Part shown: piece by piece, positions 19,591-30,089 of the stretch
Layout: each line of letters starts with the position of its first letter
Numbering within the stretch: position 1 is the stretch's first letter
DNA from: CAVPMW01 sp963706515
GTDB taxonomy: Bacteria; Chloroflexota; Anaerolineae; Anaerolineales; UBA4823
DNA: 64,000 bases
Direction of reading: 5' to 3'
Assembly (NCBI GenBank): GCA_963706515.1
Contig: CAVPMW010000009.1
Coordinates: 1-64,000 of the forward strand
Notes under the pieces: generated by a model
Databases searched by the model: none
What the model was told of the DNA's origin: nothing
What the model saw: the letters and a program-made list of their open reading frames with translations, nothing else
Made by a program: the position numbers and the translations under genes

Positions 19591-22432
19591 GCTCGATCCA
19601 TTCTTAAGGTAATGATCTTCTTCGGAGGCAGGGTGATCTGCAGCCTGTCACCGGCGACAATGGCTGAGGTCCTCTGCATCCGCAGTAGGGAGCGGCTGTT
19701 CGTCCAACCCGGCTAGACAGACGCTCTGCGGGGCGAACGGAAGCCGGATATCTGCCTGGGAAGGCGCTTCCGCCGGGTTATAGAGACGGAGTATCAGGGC
19801 ATCGCCGGTCTCAGCTTTCTTAATGGCACTCACCAGGACGTTGTTTCCTGCGACAGAAAGGAACGAGCGGCTGGGCGGCTGATTGCCGCGAGCGAGGCTC
19901 AGCTCGATTATTCGTCATCCCGGTAGTAAAGGCGCGCGGTGGATTATTGTGGGCAAACGCCTGTCTCCAGACCTCTGCTTCGTCCCACGTCCCGGAGTGA
20001 GGCAGCACCGCCAGTGAAAAGGTCAATTTCCTCTGGATTTGTGCCTCAGGGGTGGCGATGTTTGGGCCAGCTCCCACGGCGGCGGTCTGCAGGTCGCTGC
20101 CTGCTCCCAGGTAGCCGACGGCGCGCAGCAGTGTGATCGCAATTTCGCGGCGCTCAGTTTCCAGGACTTCGTACTCAGGCAAGCCTTGGGTGATGACGCA
20201 AAATCCGCGCTGCCCGTCCGAGAGATCGACCCAATCTTGCTGCGGAAAGGTGGTCGGGGCATCCTCCACCCAGGCTGCGTCTGGAACCGGGGTGACATGG
20301 ATCGGATGGCTGACCACATCGAACTGGGCGCTGGCTTGCGAGACGTCCGTTTTGACGTCGCTGCAGAAGACCATCCGCAGGCGGTGGTCGCGGGCGTGAT
20401 TGTCAAAGGTTACCTGCAGGTCTAACCGGGGGGTACCCTGTGCCAGGGAGACGAGCACGCTCAGCGGGCAGGAAACCCGCGCTTCGCTGCGCTGCCTCCG
20501 GAGCTAATCGAGGCTTGCGGGGAGAGACCAGTCATAATCGATCCGGTAGCGCTGCACCGCAGGGCCAGCGCCCAGCGCGGCTGATGCGCACGACCTGCCC
20601 CAGCGTATTTTCCAGCCGGTCTTCCGCAGGGTAGGAGTAATTGTAGCCGTCGCCGCAATCGCCTCCATCTTCGAAATAGCCCAGGTCGCGGTAGACCTGA
20701 CCGGTGGCTTTATCTTCCAGGCGCAACGTACCGTTCGAAGCGATCTGGACGCGCAGGTATTCGTTTTCCAGCACGTTATGCGAATGCATTGCCGCCAGCG
20801 GCTTGTTTGGATTTTCTGCAGGTGTGACAGCATATACCTGATAACCATAGGGAGGCAATTTCGCCAAGAAGGAGGCCCGGATGCAGGTTGCAGCCCGGTC
20901 GCTCGCCAGACCGCTGACCAGAGGGCGAAGGACCCGGAACGGCCGATGGATTCGATCTGGACGGGGAGCTGGTCAGCGCTTTCCAGCGGGCGGATACGCA
21001 GTCCGCGGAATTTAGGATTCGGCAGAGGGCGGATTATCGTACCATTGCTGGCGCACCCTGTGCCGGAAAATCTCGATGCCCTCGCTTTCAGGAGTCATCT
21101 CGCTTTCTGACGATGACTGAGACCAGCGGTTCAGCGCAACCCGGTCCAGGAAGAAATGCCACAGATCGATGTCAACGGTAATGCTCCCTTCCCACGACCA
21201 GGGCAGACTGTTGAACACGACCAGGGCGGCCTCGTCCTCCTTCAGTCCGCAAGATCGATTTGGCGGGCGATCAGCTCGAAGCGCTCGCCGGTGATTTCCT
21301 CAGCAATCTCAGATGCCCAGGCAAAACGCGTTTCCATCTGGGCATGGACGGCGTCGATGCTGCAGCCGCCGATGGAATCATGCGGATGGTTCTGGAGCAG
21401 CCATTCCCAGGATTTCCACAGAAATGCCTGCGGATATTCCTCCCCTTGCAGCCACAAAAATGAAGACCATGGCTCAGCCCATCGTTCGAGCAGCGATTGC
21501 GCCCGCTCGTTTTGAATTTTGATATAAATTCGCGAGGAGAGGATGTGAGGCAGAAGGCGGTTGTCTCGCCCCGGAGTACGGTTGACGTCCCGCAGTTCAC
21601 CGTAGACGGTCTGCAGCGGTCGATCATCTAAAGCCGCTGTCAGGGCGTCAAAATATTCCTCCAGCGAGGCCTGGCGGAAGAGGTATTCCCCCTGGCTCTC
21701 CGGTTGGCGGCTGCAATAACTTCAGGAATATCTTCGCGCGCGGGCTGGTGATCGACGCCATTCAAAGCCAGCAGCACGGAGCTGGCGGCTCGCCTGTTCT
21801 CGTAGCGGGCGATGGCCTGCAGGTCGGCTGCTGCGGTTTCGGGATCATCCGCCAGTGCAGAAGCGTTGGCATAACCGATGTCGGTGGGCAGGTGACGCAG
21901 CAGCACGCGGCTTCCGTCCGGCGACTGCCACCACAGCTCGGACTTCAAGTCCGCTTTCGTCCAGGCCGCGGAAGTGCATGGCGAACGGAATGCCAAAGCC
22001 CTGTAAGATTTGGGGCAGTTGGGAGATGTGGCCGAACGTGTCGGGGATGTAGCCCACCTTTTGGACGTGCCCAAAATCACTGGCGAGGCGGTGTCCAAGG
22101 AGCAGGTTGCGCACCAGAGATTCACCGCTCACCAGAAATTCGTCCGGAAGCACATACCAGGGTCCAACGCCAAGGCGGCGTTCGCGGATGAGCTTTTGGA
22201 GGATTTCACGCTTTTCAGGGCGAATTTCAAGATAGTCCTGCAGGACGACAGTCTGTGCGTCGAGATTGAAATGACGATAAGCCGGGTCGCGTTCCAGGAG
22301 ATCAACCAGGTCATCTATCAGATGCACCAGGCGGATGCGGAACTGCTGGAAGGTGGCATACCATTCGCGATCCCAATGGGTATGCGGGATGACAAAAACC
22401 GTGTAACGATTCATGGCGGACTGTTTGGGCAC
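19587..22432 (-). CDS. GH38 alpha-mannosidase, heavily frameshifted
   Basis: The first domain is unmistakable: VFVIPHTHWDREWYATFQQF (zinc His and Asp), KVGYIPDTFGHISQLPQIL (Asp nucleophile), and further on QNHPHDSIGGCSIDAVHAQM (zinc His). The C-terminal beta domains follow, for example LENEYLRVQIASNGTLRLED and FDNHARDHRLRMVFCSD. About ten frame changes (near 21965, 21700, 21245, 21010, 20880, 20575, 20515, 20490, 19895 and 19665) are needed, yet every part matches the family in order, and the repaired end PKKIITLRMDRA meets the kinase start in an ATGA overlap. The start may be GTG 22432 (GGAG upstream) or ATG 22414. About 945 residues; no signal peptide. It would release mannose from alpha-mannosides in the cytosol. 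Confidence 0.85.
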
Positions 22433-22510
22433 CGGGCATCACTCCAGCAGCAGGCAAGGCTGATGACTGTTGAGACTGCAGGAAGGTAATCGATTCCTGT
22501 ATCTTCTTAA

Positions 22511-22628
22511 TTAAATTCCAGTATACGTATTTCCCCGGTTTATGTATAGATCATCCGCAGGAAATATCGGCTCGCCGCTGAGCAGGCAGGGCAGCCCTTT
22601 CGCGCTCAATCTTACTGGCGCGCCGAGT
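22511..22628 (-). other. Possible remnant C-terminal reading frame
   Basis: Between the isochorismatase-like stop and the GH38 start, one minus frame reads KLGAPVRLSAKGLPCLLSGE and then PIFPADDLYI before a TAA at 22511. It has no start codon of its own and matches nothing recognised here. It may be the tail of a lost gene or chance. The rest of this 196-base gap shows no clear promoter. Confidence 0.25.
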
Positions 22629-23459
22629 TTAAGCGTTGATGCCAATCGCTTCGTTTTCGGCTGAAAACACCTGGGCGGCCTCGATGAACTCTTGCGAGGT
22701 GATGGAGACGCAGTACAAGCTTTCCAGCATCTTGACCATCCGCTGCGTACCCAGCAGCTCGGCCTGTTCTTCAGGGAAGTCGTTCGCCAGGGTGCAATCG
22801 CGCAGCATGATCACCTTGTAGTTGCGCCACAGGGCATCGATGATGGTCGTCATCAGGCAGGCATCCGCCGAAAATCCGACGGTGAACAGGTTCTTGACGT
22901 CCAGGTAGCGCAGCAAAAGATCGAGGCGTGTCCCGACAAAGCCGCTGTAAACATGTTTGCGGATGAAGTATTCATTCGGTCGGGGGGTGAGCAGCTTGGA
23001 AATCTTTACGTGATCGGATTCGCCATAGTGATATTCCTTGGGGTCGATCTCATCTTCCGCAAACATGTGCTCCATGTCTGTGTTCAGCTGGCGCTTCAGC
23101 ACTTTGCCAAATTCAGAATATTGCAGCCCGATCTTCGGTGCGCTGTTATTGAGGTAGATCACCGGAAGCTTAATCTCTCTGGCTGCCTCCAGCGCGGGGA
23201 GCAGCGCAGTTTTGATAATCCGGTCTTCATGCTGGGAGCTTCCCAGCCAGGCCAGGGCAGGACGATCCCCTGCTGCGTGCCCATCCTTGTTGTAGGCTGG
23301 CACGGGATCATCCGGATGGAAACCGAGGCCGTATACATCGATTACCAGGAAGGCTGAGCGACCGTATTCTGCTTCATAATCCTCATAACCGTATCCCAGG
23401 TAGCCGGTGGATGGAAAGAGCCGGTAGTAGCGGGTTTTACACTTTATTGGTGCAGCCAT
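22629..23459 (-). CDS. Isochorismatase-like cysteine hydrolase
   Basis: An intact 276-residue protein of the isochorismatase/RutB superfamily. The catalytic triad is in place: D41 in FLVIDVYG, K168 in FIRKHVYSGF, C201 in GFSADACLMTTIIDA. Members hydrolyse amides, ureas or vinyl ethers (nicotinamide, N-carbamoyl compounds, peroxyureidoacrylate). It has an insert of about 70 residues after the first strand, making it longer than the usual 180-220. It sits between the GH5 and GH38 genes, where an amidase role on an amino-sugar derivative would make sense but is speculative. The GH5 stop lies 138 bases upstream, separated by a large hairpin. Confidence 0.82.
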   Translation of the reverse strand: MAAPIKCKTRYYRLFPSTGYLGYGYEDYEAEYGRSAFLVIDVYGLGFHPDDPVPAYNKDGHAAGDRPALAWLGSSQHEDRIIKTALLPALEAAREIKLPVIYLNNSAPKIGLQYSEFGKVLKRQLNTDMEHMFAEDEIDPKEYHYGESDHVKISKLLTPRPNEYFIRKHVYSGFVGTRLDLLLRYLDVKNLFTVGFSADACLMTTIIDALWRNYKVIMLRDCTLANDFPEEQAELLGTQRMVKMLESLYCVSITSQEFIEAAQVFSAENEAIGINA

Positions 23460-23506
23460 TTTCGCCTCCTGTCATTACTTCAGAGAATGAATAAATTTAG
23501 TACCTG

Positions 23507-23591
23507 TCCGAAAATACGTGGGGTCCGATTTTGTGGTGTGTGCGGCTTCGCCGCACACACCACAAAATCGGTTCTCCCATCCATTTTCGGA
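23507..23591. repeat. Long intercistronic hairpin (22-bp exact inner stem)
   Basis: The inner arms 23525-23546 and 23550-23571 pair perfectly around a 3-base loop (ttc). Outer arms tccgaaaat (23507-23515) and attttcgga (23583-23591) add a second tier. It lies between the GH5 stop and the isochorismatase-like start. It could terminate or stabilise the upstream transcript, but the near-perfect long stem with a triloop resembles the element at 9485-9537 in design, though not in sequence. Confidence 0.75.
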
Positions 23592-23597
23592 TAGATC

Positions 23598-24992
23598 TTA
23601 GGCTATTTGATGTTCCTTTTCAATGATTTGAACGAGCTCCTGGCGAGGTGCACAGTTCTCAAACAAAAAGCTTGCCATCAGCTCGTCGATTTCATTGAAA
23701 TCCAGGCCGCTGAGCAGAGGATAAAAATCTTCGATCAGCGGCTCTGCCAGCAGAATGTGCCGGACTGCCCGGTTGATCTGCCACTGAGCATCGAAAGGAA
23801 AGGGTTTATAGTTTGGGAAGAATTCCGCAAAAGTCTGTTCGATGGGCTCCATGATGTGCCGGACGTTGTCATCCAACCCGCCCCAGGAATCTACCCCCAG
23901 GATGGCTTTCTTATCCAGAACCGGCTGGATCCTCTGGATCCATTTTGAATTGGGGCGGACGCATTCCAGCCCCTGCAATCCCAGGTCTTTATACGTCCAT
24001 AGACACCAGTTTGCGCCAAGCTCTTTGTAAAATGAAAGCTGGTCTTCGAGAATCTGGTAGCGCATGGCGTCATTTTCGGGTATCCCGGTATAGACCGGCC
24101 CAAATTCTCCCACCCAGATGGGCGTCTGGTTTTCCAGCATATACCGGCAGTTCTTTATTAATCTATCGCGCAGGATATTTTTATCGTAGTATTCGCCTCG
24201 GGTGAAACCCGGGTACGCTCCCCCAAAAATAAAACCCGGAGGAGCATAGTCGTGCAAGGTATAAACGACGTTCGGGATGGGCGGGCCGAGCACAGATAAA
24301 TCCTGGGAGTAGCGGTTTCCTTCCAGGAAAATAATGTGATCCGGGTCGATCTCGCGGATAGCGGCGACAACTCGCTGGTAAAACGGCTTGAGCAGCACTC
24401 CGGATGGATCGGAGGGCTCATTAAGCGGATCATATCCCGCCACCCAGGGGTTGTCTTTATAGCGCTCGGCAATCTTTTCCCATAGCCAGACCGTCCGGTC
24501 CTGGAAATGCTTGTGCTGCCAGAACAATGCCTGCTGCGAGGGGTTATCCGAATGCCAGTCCTGGTTCTGGTAGCCAGGCGCGGCGTGCAAATCCAGTATG
24601 GTATAGATCTCGTTGTCGGCGCAAATTTTTATCACCCGGTCGAGGTGCTTCAGACCGGATTCGCGCAGGACGGTCGGGTTCATATCGTCTTCAAAATGGC
24701 GGTAGTTGAACGCCAGCCGGACCAGGTTAAGTCCCAGCGAGCGGATAAACCTGGCATCCGCTGCGGTAAAGAAATATTCGAGATAGCGGTCAAATAAAAA
24801 ATCTGCCTTTTCTTTTCCCAAGGCGCGGTAAACAACCTGGCGAAAAGAGTTTTCGTTCGCCGGGAAGCCCGTTATGAAATTCTCCATGTTCATCCAGCCG
24901 CCCAGACCGACGCCGTGGAGATATATTACCTCTCCGGTCTCGTCATGAATTCTGTTCCGGTCGACCTTCAGGAAAGCGCGAGGGTTGGGCAT
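23598..24992 (-). CDS. GH5-family glycoside hydrolase (cellulase/exo-glucanase-like)
   Basis: Intact, 464 residues. The barrel core shows YLHGVGLGGWMNMENFITGFP, LGLNLVRLAFNYRHFE, YTILDLHAAPGYQNQDWHSD, then the acid/base in VAGYDPLNEPSD (E192), LHDYAPPGF, and the nucleophile in TPIWVGEFGPVY (E296). This set defines the clan A GH5 fold; the N-terminus recalls exo-beta-1,3-glucanases. There is no signal peptide, so it would act on imported oligosaccharides, releasing glucose or related sugars. About 100 residues follow the barrel with no recognised domain. It lies between the ABC permease and the isochorismatase-like gene. Confidence 0.88.
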   Translation of the reverse strand: MPNPRAFLKVDRNRIHDETGEVIYLHGVGLGGWMNMENFITGFPANENSFRQVVYRALGKEKADFLFDRYLEYFFTAADARFIRSLGLNLVRLAFNYRHFEDDMNPTVLRESGLKHLDRVIKICADNEIYTILDLHAAPGYQNQDWHSDNPSQQALFWQHKHFQDRTVWLWEKIAERYKDNPWVAGYDPLNEPSDPSGVLLKPFYQRVVAAIREIDPDHIIFLEGNRYSQDLSVLGPPIPNVVYTLHDYAPPGFIFGGAYPGFTRGEYYDKNILRDRLIKNCRYMLENQTPIWVGEFGPVYTGIPENDAMRYQILEDQLSFYKELGANWCLWTYKDLGLQGLECVRPNSKWIQRIQPVLDKKAILGVDSWGGLDDNVRHIMEPIEQTFAEFFPNYKPFPFDAQWQINRAVRHILLAEPLIEDFYPLLSGLDFNEIDELMASFLFENCAPRQELVQIIEKEHQIA

Positions 24993-25052
24993 AAATGGAT
25001 CCTTCAGGAAATTGATAGTCTGTCTGCTATATGGAGACCTTGATTGAATTGC

Positions 25053-25919
25053 TTATTCTTTGATTGCTCCAGCCAGCAATCCGCCCATGATCTTATCCTG
25101 GAAGAAAATAAACATGATGAAGACGGGAACCATGCTGATCAGCACTCCGGCGGCAATCAAGCCATAATCGATTTGGCGTTGGTTCGCCCTGAGCAAGGCC
25201 AGCGCGAGCTGTACCGTCCGGTTATCTGAATCCATCAGGATCAGTGCGAACAGGTATTCATTCCAGATGTTGATAAAATTCAAAACGAGCACGGTAATAA
25301 TTCCGGGCATACTGATGGGGACAAAGATGTAGATCATGATCTGGAGCACGTTGCCGCCATCCATTACGGCGCTTTCTTCCAGCTCCCGGGGCAGCTTGCG
25401 CATGAAGCTGGTCAACAGGATTAACGCTAATGGCAGGCTGAAGGCCGGGTAGAGGATTACCAGGGCAAGCGGGTTATACAGCAGCCCGGCTCTGGCGGTC
25501 ATCAAATAGACCGGCATCAAGATAGCCAGCCCAGGAATCAGGAACCCCAGGCTGATAATGGCCTCGGTGATTGCTGAGAGGCGAGTTGGCAAACGGGCGA
25601 CCGCGTACGCTGCAGGAAAGGTGATCACCAGGGTTACGATCTCCGCCCCGATGGTAACCACGATCGAGATGATAATGGCGCGGAGCAAGTTGACATTGGC
25701 TTGAGCTTCAATAAATTTCTTAAAATTCAACGAGTCCGGTAAGGCCAGCGGAGTTGTTATGATCTGGGCGTTGTTTTTGAAGGCAGAGACAATGACAAAA
25801 TAAAAAGGGATGATGATCAGCAGTGCATAGAGGATCGAGAAGAAGTAGCCGCCGATAATAAAAGGGCTGGAGCCGCGCTTTATCTTTTTGGCTGTATGGG
25901 ATATTCGGGAACCCATCAT
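25053..25919 (-). CDS. Sugar ABC transporter permease, MalG-like (system 1)
   Basis: Intact, 288 residues with six hydrophobic segments, from FFSILYALLIIIPFYFVIVSAF to FIIMFIFFQDKIMGGLLAGAI. The cytoplasmic EAA loop reads LPRELEESAVMDGGNVLQIM, where the transport ATPase docks. The end, GGLLAGAIKE, is typical of MalG-type carbohydrate permeases (CUT1). It directly follows the MalF-like gene (25930-26872) and forms a transporter with the binding protein at 26949-28345. No ATPase gene is nearby; CUT1 systems often share a distant MsmK-type ATPase. Confidence 0.92.
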   Translation of the reverse strand: MMGSRISHTAKKIKRGSSPFIIGGYFFSILYALLIIIPFYFVIVSAFKNNAQIITTPLALPDSLNFKKFIEAQANVNLLRAIIISIVVTIGAEIVTLVITFPAAYAVARLPTRLSAITEAIISLGFLIPGLAILMPVYLMTARAGLLYNPLALVILYPAFSLPLALILLTSFMRKLPRELEESAVMDGGNVLQIMIYIFVPISMPGIITVLVLNFINIWNEYLFALILMDSDNRTVQLALALLRANQRQIDYGLIAAGVLISMVPVFIMFIFFQDKIMGGLLAGAIKE

Positions 25920-25929
25920 TTTTCTGCCA

Positions 25930-26872
25930 TCAATACGAGAGCCGGGCTGAAATACGGCGGAGCAGCAGGATCACGACGACGCCGACAAAGAAGAGCATTA
26001 CCGCAATTGCCTGGCTGTATCCCAGTCGTTGGACGAGGAAAGCGCGGTTGTACAGATAGTAGCCCAGGGTCAGGGTTGCCGTCCCTGGCCCGCCTCCCGT
26101 CAGGAGGATCACATTTTGGGCTGCACCTGAGAGCAGGTACAAGAAATGCAGGATGAGCACGACGAAGAAAAAGTCCAGCATCAGCGGGAAAGCAATTTTC
26201 CACATGATCGTCCAATAGCCGGCCCCATCCAGCATGGCTGCCTCATATAACTCAGGCGGGACGCTGGATAAAGCCGCATAAAATAACACACTGTAAAAAC
26301 CGATGCCGCTCCAGATATCGATAGCAATGAGCGCGCCCAAGGCAGTCGCTTTATTCCCCAGCCAGACCCGGGTGAGCGAAGACAATCCGACCGAATTCAA
26401 AAAGACGTTCAGCATACCTTCCGGGCGGTAGAGCCCTAAGAAGATCATCGCCAGGGCTGCGACCGAGATCATCGACGGCACGAAAAAGATTGTGCGCAGG
26501 ACGCGGTAGCCCGGCTTGCGCAGGCTGAGAAAGAACCCTAACATGAATGCGAACGGGAGAACACCGGGAATGCCTACCAGAAGGTGGATCCCGGTATTGC
26601 GAATGGCGATCGCGATGTTCGGGTCATGAATTAACCGTACGTAATTATCCAGAAAAACAAACGTTTGGGGGAGGGCAAGCCCATCCCAGCGGGTGGTGCT
26701 GATATAAAACATGTTGATCAATGGCCAGAGCATAAATGCTAAGAACCAGATCATGGCTGGTGAGACGAGCAAAATAAAGGTTACTCCGTCGCTGCCGGGC
26801 GATCCGCCGGTGATAGTCGATATTGACGGAGATTTCCTTTTGGCCGGAAATTGCGCTGTTGAGTGAAGCCAT
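25930..26872 (-). CDS. Sugar ABC transporter permease, MalF-like (system 1), one frameshift
   Basis: The conserved body runs from SPAMIWFLAFMLWPLINMFYISTTRW through the EAA loop VPPELYEAAMLDGAGYWTIMWKIAFP to LFFVGVVVILLLRRISARLSY. The N-terminus lies in another frame: MASLNSAISGQKEISVNI then YHRRIARQRRSNLYFA, joined by an indel near 26775, giving the usual basic N-terminus before the first membrane helix. The start is therefore ATG 26872. The hairpin at 26892-26924 lies just upstream, between this gene and the binding-protein gene. Six membrane segments are expected. It pairs with the MalG-like permease. Confidence 0.88.
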
Positions 26873-26891
26873 TGCAGCCTTTGGAGGCGAA

Positions 26892-26924
26892 TTGGACACG
26901 GGGATGCTGAGTCCCCGTGTCCAA
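26892..26924. terminator. Intercistronic hairpin between binding-protein and permease genes
   Basis: Arms ttggacacgggga (26892-26904) and tccccgtgtccaa (26912-26924) pair exactly around a 7-base loop. There is no T-run. Hairpins here, as in malE-malF, limit read-through and protect the upstream mRNA, so that the binding protein is made in excess over the permeases. That function is inferred from position. Confidence 0.6.
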
Positions 26925-26948
26925 ACCCTGGATCAGGAAGAAATGGAG

Positions 26949-28345
26949 CTATTTGTTCGCTTCATACAGAGCGGTCAGGTCAGCCAGGATTTTTTCAGCC
27001 GTGGTCCCAGGTGTAAATGCTTCCTGGGAAACTCGGGCAAAGTCGGGCTGGACTTTGGGCAGGCATAAAGCATCCGGCGTCATGGCCACTTCCGCGGGCA
27101 TATTGAGCGACTGGACGAAGAGCGGATTCAGCTTGCTCGCATCGACCGGAACATCCTTAAGCGGTGGGGTCATGCCGGCCTGCTCTACAAACCGGGCGAT
27201 CATCTCGGGCTGGTAGATGACACTGGACGAATTTCTTCACCGCGTCCATCTTTTCAGCGCCGTTCGGGGTGATCCAGATTCCTTTCGCGCCGAATGCCGA
27301 ATAGAATACAGGCGCCTTATGGGGCGAGTCAGCAGGGAGCGGGAAGCCGCCCAGCTGAATGTCGGGCAGCAGATCCTTGGGGGCTTCGCCGAAAGCTCCA
27401 GGCTCCAAAGTGGCTCATCGCGGTCTTTCCCTCGAAGTAAGTTCGTGTTGCCGGACGCAAAATCGATGCCTTCGACGCCATCCACGAACACCTTCGCGTC
27501 GCGCAGCTGGGTGAAGAGCTCGACGCCTTTGACCGCGCCGGGATGGTCCAATCGCCTTCTCCCATGGCCTTCGGCGGCTTCTTCGTCGGTCATTGTGCTT
27601 TGGACGATGAGCGTGAACAGGTATTGGCCCATCCCATCGGAGCCGCTGGCGATGACCGGGCCATCGCCGGCTGCGCGGATTTTCTTGGCAGCCTCGATTA
27701 ATTCGTCCGTGGTCGTTGGGATTTCAACACCGGCATCCTTGAAAGACTTTCGTGTTGTACCAGATCGGCCAGGTATATCCCTCCAGGGGAAAAGCCTGAA
27801 TTTTTCCATCCGCCTGGGTGTAATCTTTCAGGGCCGACTTCCTTGAACTTGCCGTCGAGCCCCCATTCTTTGATCAGGTCGTTCACCGGGAGAGCAATGC
27901 CGGCGTCTGTCCAGGTGAGGGGAGAGCCAACCCGCTGCACGAAGACCAGGTCGGGTTCCTGGTTGGCAGCCGAGGCAGTCTCTACTTTCAAGGGGATATC
28001 GGCGTCGACATAGACCGAGTCCTTGATGGTGATGTCCGGGTTAGCCGCCATGCAATCCTTAAACACCGATTGGAGCGGTGCTCCCTTTGCATCGTCCGGT
28101 CCCCAGTTGTGCCAGATTGTCAAGGTGACCGGCTCAGGTTTAGCTGGTGCTTCTGTTGGTGCTGCGGTGGGAGCGACTGTCGGTGGAACCTCTGTCGGCG
28201 GAACTGCCGTCGGTGGAGCGGAGGTCGGTTCGACCGGGGCTGTCGCTACCGGAGCCGTCGTTGCTGGAGCGCTCGCACAGGCGGACAGCACCAGGGAGGC
28301 TACCAATAACATTGCGATTGTCATTGAAATGATTTTCTTGTTCAT
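26949..28345 (-). CDS. Sugar ABC transporter substrate-binding lipoprotein (system 1), several frameshifts
   Basis: It starts at 28345 after AGGAG with a lipoprotein signal MNKKIISMTIAMLLVASLVL and lipobox LSAC, followed by a long Pro/Thr/Ala-rich linker. The mature domain begins PVTLTIWHNWGPDDAKGAPL, a CUT1 binding-protein start. Later frames give FKDAGVEIPTTTDELIEAAKKI, FASGNTNL, GGFPLPADSPHKAPVFYSAFGAKGIWI and a C-terminus ending AEKILADLTALYEANK. Breaks lie near 27840, 27745, 27560, 27420 and 27230. All parts follow in order, so the gene is probably intact in the organism. It captures an oligosaccharide outside the membrane for the permeases at 25053-26872. Confidence 0.86.
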
Positions 28346-28471
28346 CTTATTCTCACTCCTTTTGAATGGCTTAGAGGTTACTCGGAGATTATTCGAAAGT
28401 AATAAACTTGGCTGCAGCGCAAAGGCAATTTATATCTTTTGCGGTTTTCCTCCTTCTCAGGCATGGGTAGC

Positions 28472-30089
28472 CTATCCTTTTTTCTCCACGCTCAAAGTGT
28501 CTACCCCGCCATCCCAAATCATTTCTAAGGTTAATGGGACATTCGCGTTAATTTCGATTTCTGGGGCGTTCGTTCGGTGATTCCCGCGGGCTGCACTTCA
28601 AGTCCAGCACCCCGCTCTGACCGAATGGATACCGGTGCACCCCGTGCTCACCGAGAAGCCGGACATTCCAGGTCAGCCGGTTGCGAGGGGCATCGGGGGT
28701 AAGCCCAAATACATCTTCGAACAGGACCGCGATCGGGGGGAGCCCCGTCCAGCCGACATATCCCGGCTTGGAATGGCCGCCTGGCTGGATAAAGTCCGGT
28801 GCATAGTTTTCCCAAAGCGTATGTTTGTCTTCTACTACGAGGTCGGGGAGATGAAAGAACTGGCGGAATTGTTCTGCGCCAGTCCAGGGTGTATTGTCCG
28901 ATTCAAAGACCTTAACCACATTCTCGACATGGTTCAACCCGATTTGATGGGCAAGATCCTCATACCCTACATTGCCCAGGCCTTTGAGGGTCATGTAATT
29001 CGTGGGCGGCCAAACCCCTCCGCACCAGTAGTTGCCCATCCCGCCGAAATCTGGATCGTCGGCAGAGAGGGCCGGAATCCGGTGGAGGCGGTTGAACTCT
29101 GCCGGGTTTTCCAGGTGAGCTACAAACGCGGCGAGCCGGCTCTCGGGAACACATTCTGCGAGTAAAGCCCAGTAGGCGGCGAGAAGCTTGTGCGGTGATA
29201 GCTCACCGTTCGAGAAGCGGTCGCAGTAGAAATCAAGCTGCTCGTTCCACAGCGATTTATTTGCGTAATCACTCAGGCTTTCCGCCTCTGCAGCCAGATC
29301 TGCTGCTTCCGCCTCCCTGCCGAGGACAGCCGCCATCTGCAGCAGGGTTTTCGCCGACAGGATGGCCTGCAGGGTCGCATCGACCCAGGTCATGTGACCA
29401 TGGCTGTAAGAGATGTGCTCGTTTCCCTTCAAACGCGGCAGGTTGTCCATCCCGCAGCCCCAGCCGGTCGACCAGTAGGAGCCATCCGGCCAGGTACGGT
29501 AGGTCCGCAGCCACTGGTGGTAGGCTACCAATGCTGGAAAGACCATTTCCAGCCGGGAGCGATCGCCGGTTTGCAGGTAGCAGTTCCATTCCGCCCATGC
29601 CAGCACATTGGGGCCCGTGCTGGAAGGATCGAACCGGTGAAAACAATCTTGCCCGTCGTCTTCCGCGATCTCCCGGCAGATAAACCCATCCGCGTGCTGT
29701 TTGCGATAGAAATTGTCCAGGGTTTTTTGGAAGTCGAAGCCTCTTCGCCCGTATACTCCGAAGCAGGTGATAAAGGCCGAATCCCACATGAACAGGTTGC
29801 CGTTGAAAGCGGTATCGCAATAATTGGCGATAAACCCATTTTTTTCGGAGGGCATATTAAGGTTGCTGAATGCCAGCTCCCAGGCTCGCCAATAGCAATC
29901 AATAGCGCTCTGGTGATCCGACCAGAACGGATCAGGGAGAATTCCGCGCACCTGCGCGTAAGATGGCAGCTCGCTGCTCTCTGGCAGAGAGGAGATGAAG
30001 CGGTTCTCTCCAACCCATGAGTTGGCGACATGGGTGTCGTAGCGCTCGGTTACCGGGCTTGGGTGGCTTAAAAAAGGCGAGTCCGTCAT
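28472..30089 (-). CDS. GH37/GH63-like (alpha/alpha)6-barrel glycosidase, one frameshift near the end
   Basis: 513 residues read clean, then an indel near 28580. The third frame continues APEIEINANVPLTLEMIWDG to a stop at 28472, a plausible beta-sandwich end. Diagnostic segments are NGNLFMWDSAFITCFGVYGRRG, FHRFDPSSTGPNVLAWAEW, YWSTGWGCGMDNLPR, and GNYWCGGVWPPTNYMTLKGLGNVG, which match the WDS, GWD and YWxGxVWPP patterns of trehalase/mannosylglycerate-hydrolase/glucosidase I enzymes. Asp in GWGCGMDN is a candidate catalytic acid. No signal peptide. The ATG at 30089 overlaps the receiver stop (ATGA), so the two are translationally coupled. Precise sugar specificity unknown. Confidence 0.82.

Noticed and set aside
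19587..22432. Programmed ribosomal frameshifting in GH38 and other broken genes
   Set aside because: The breaks occur at many unrelated positions, in both directions, without slippery heptamers or consistent downstream structures. Sequencing indels explain them better.
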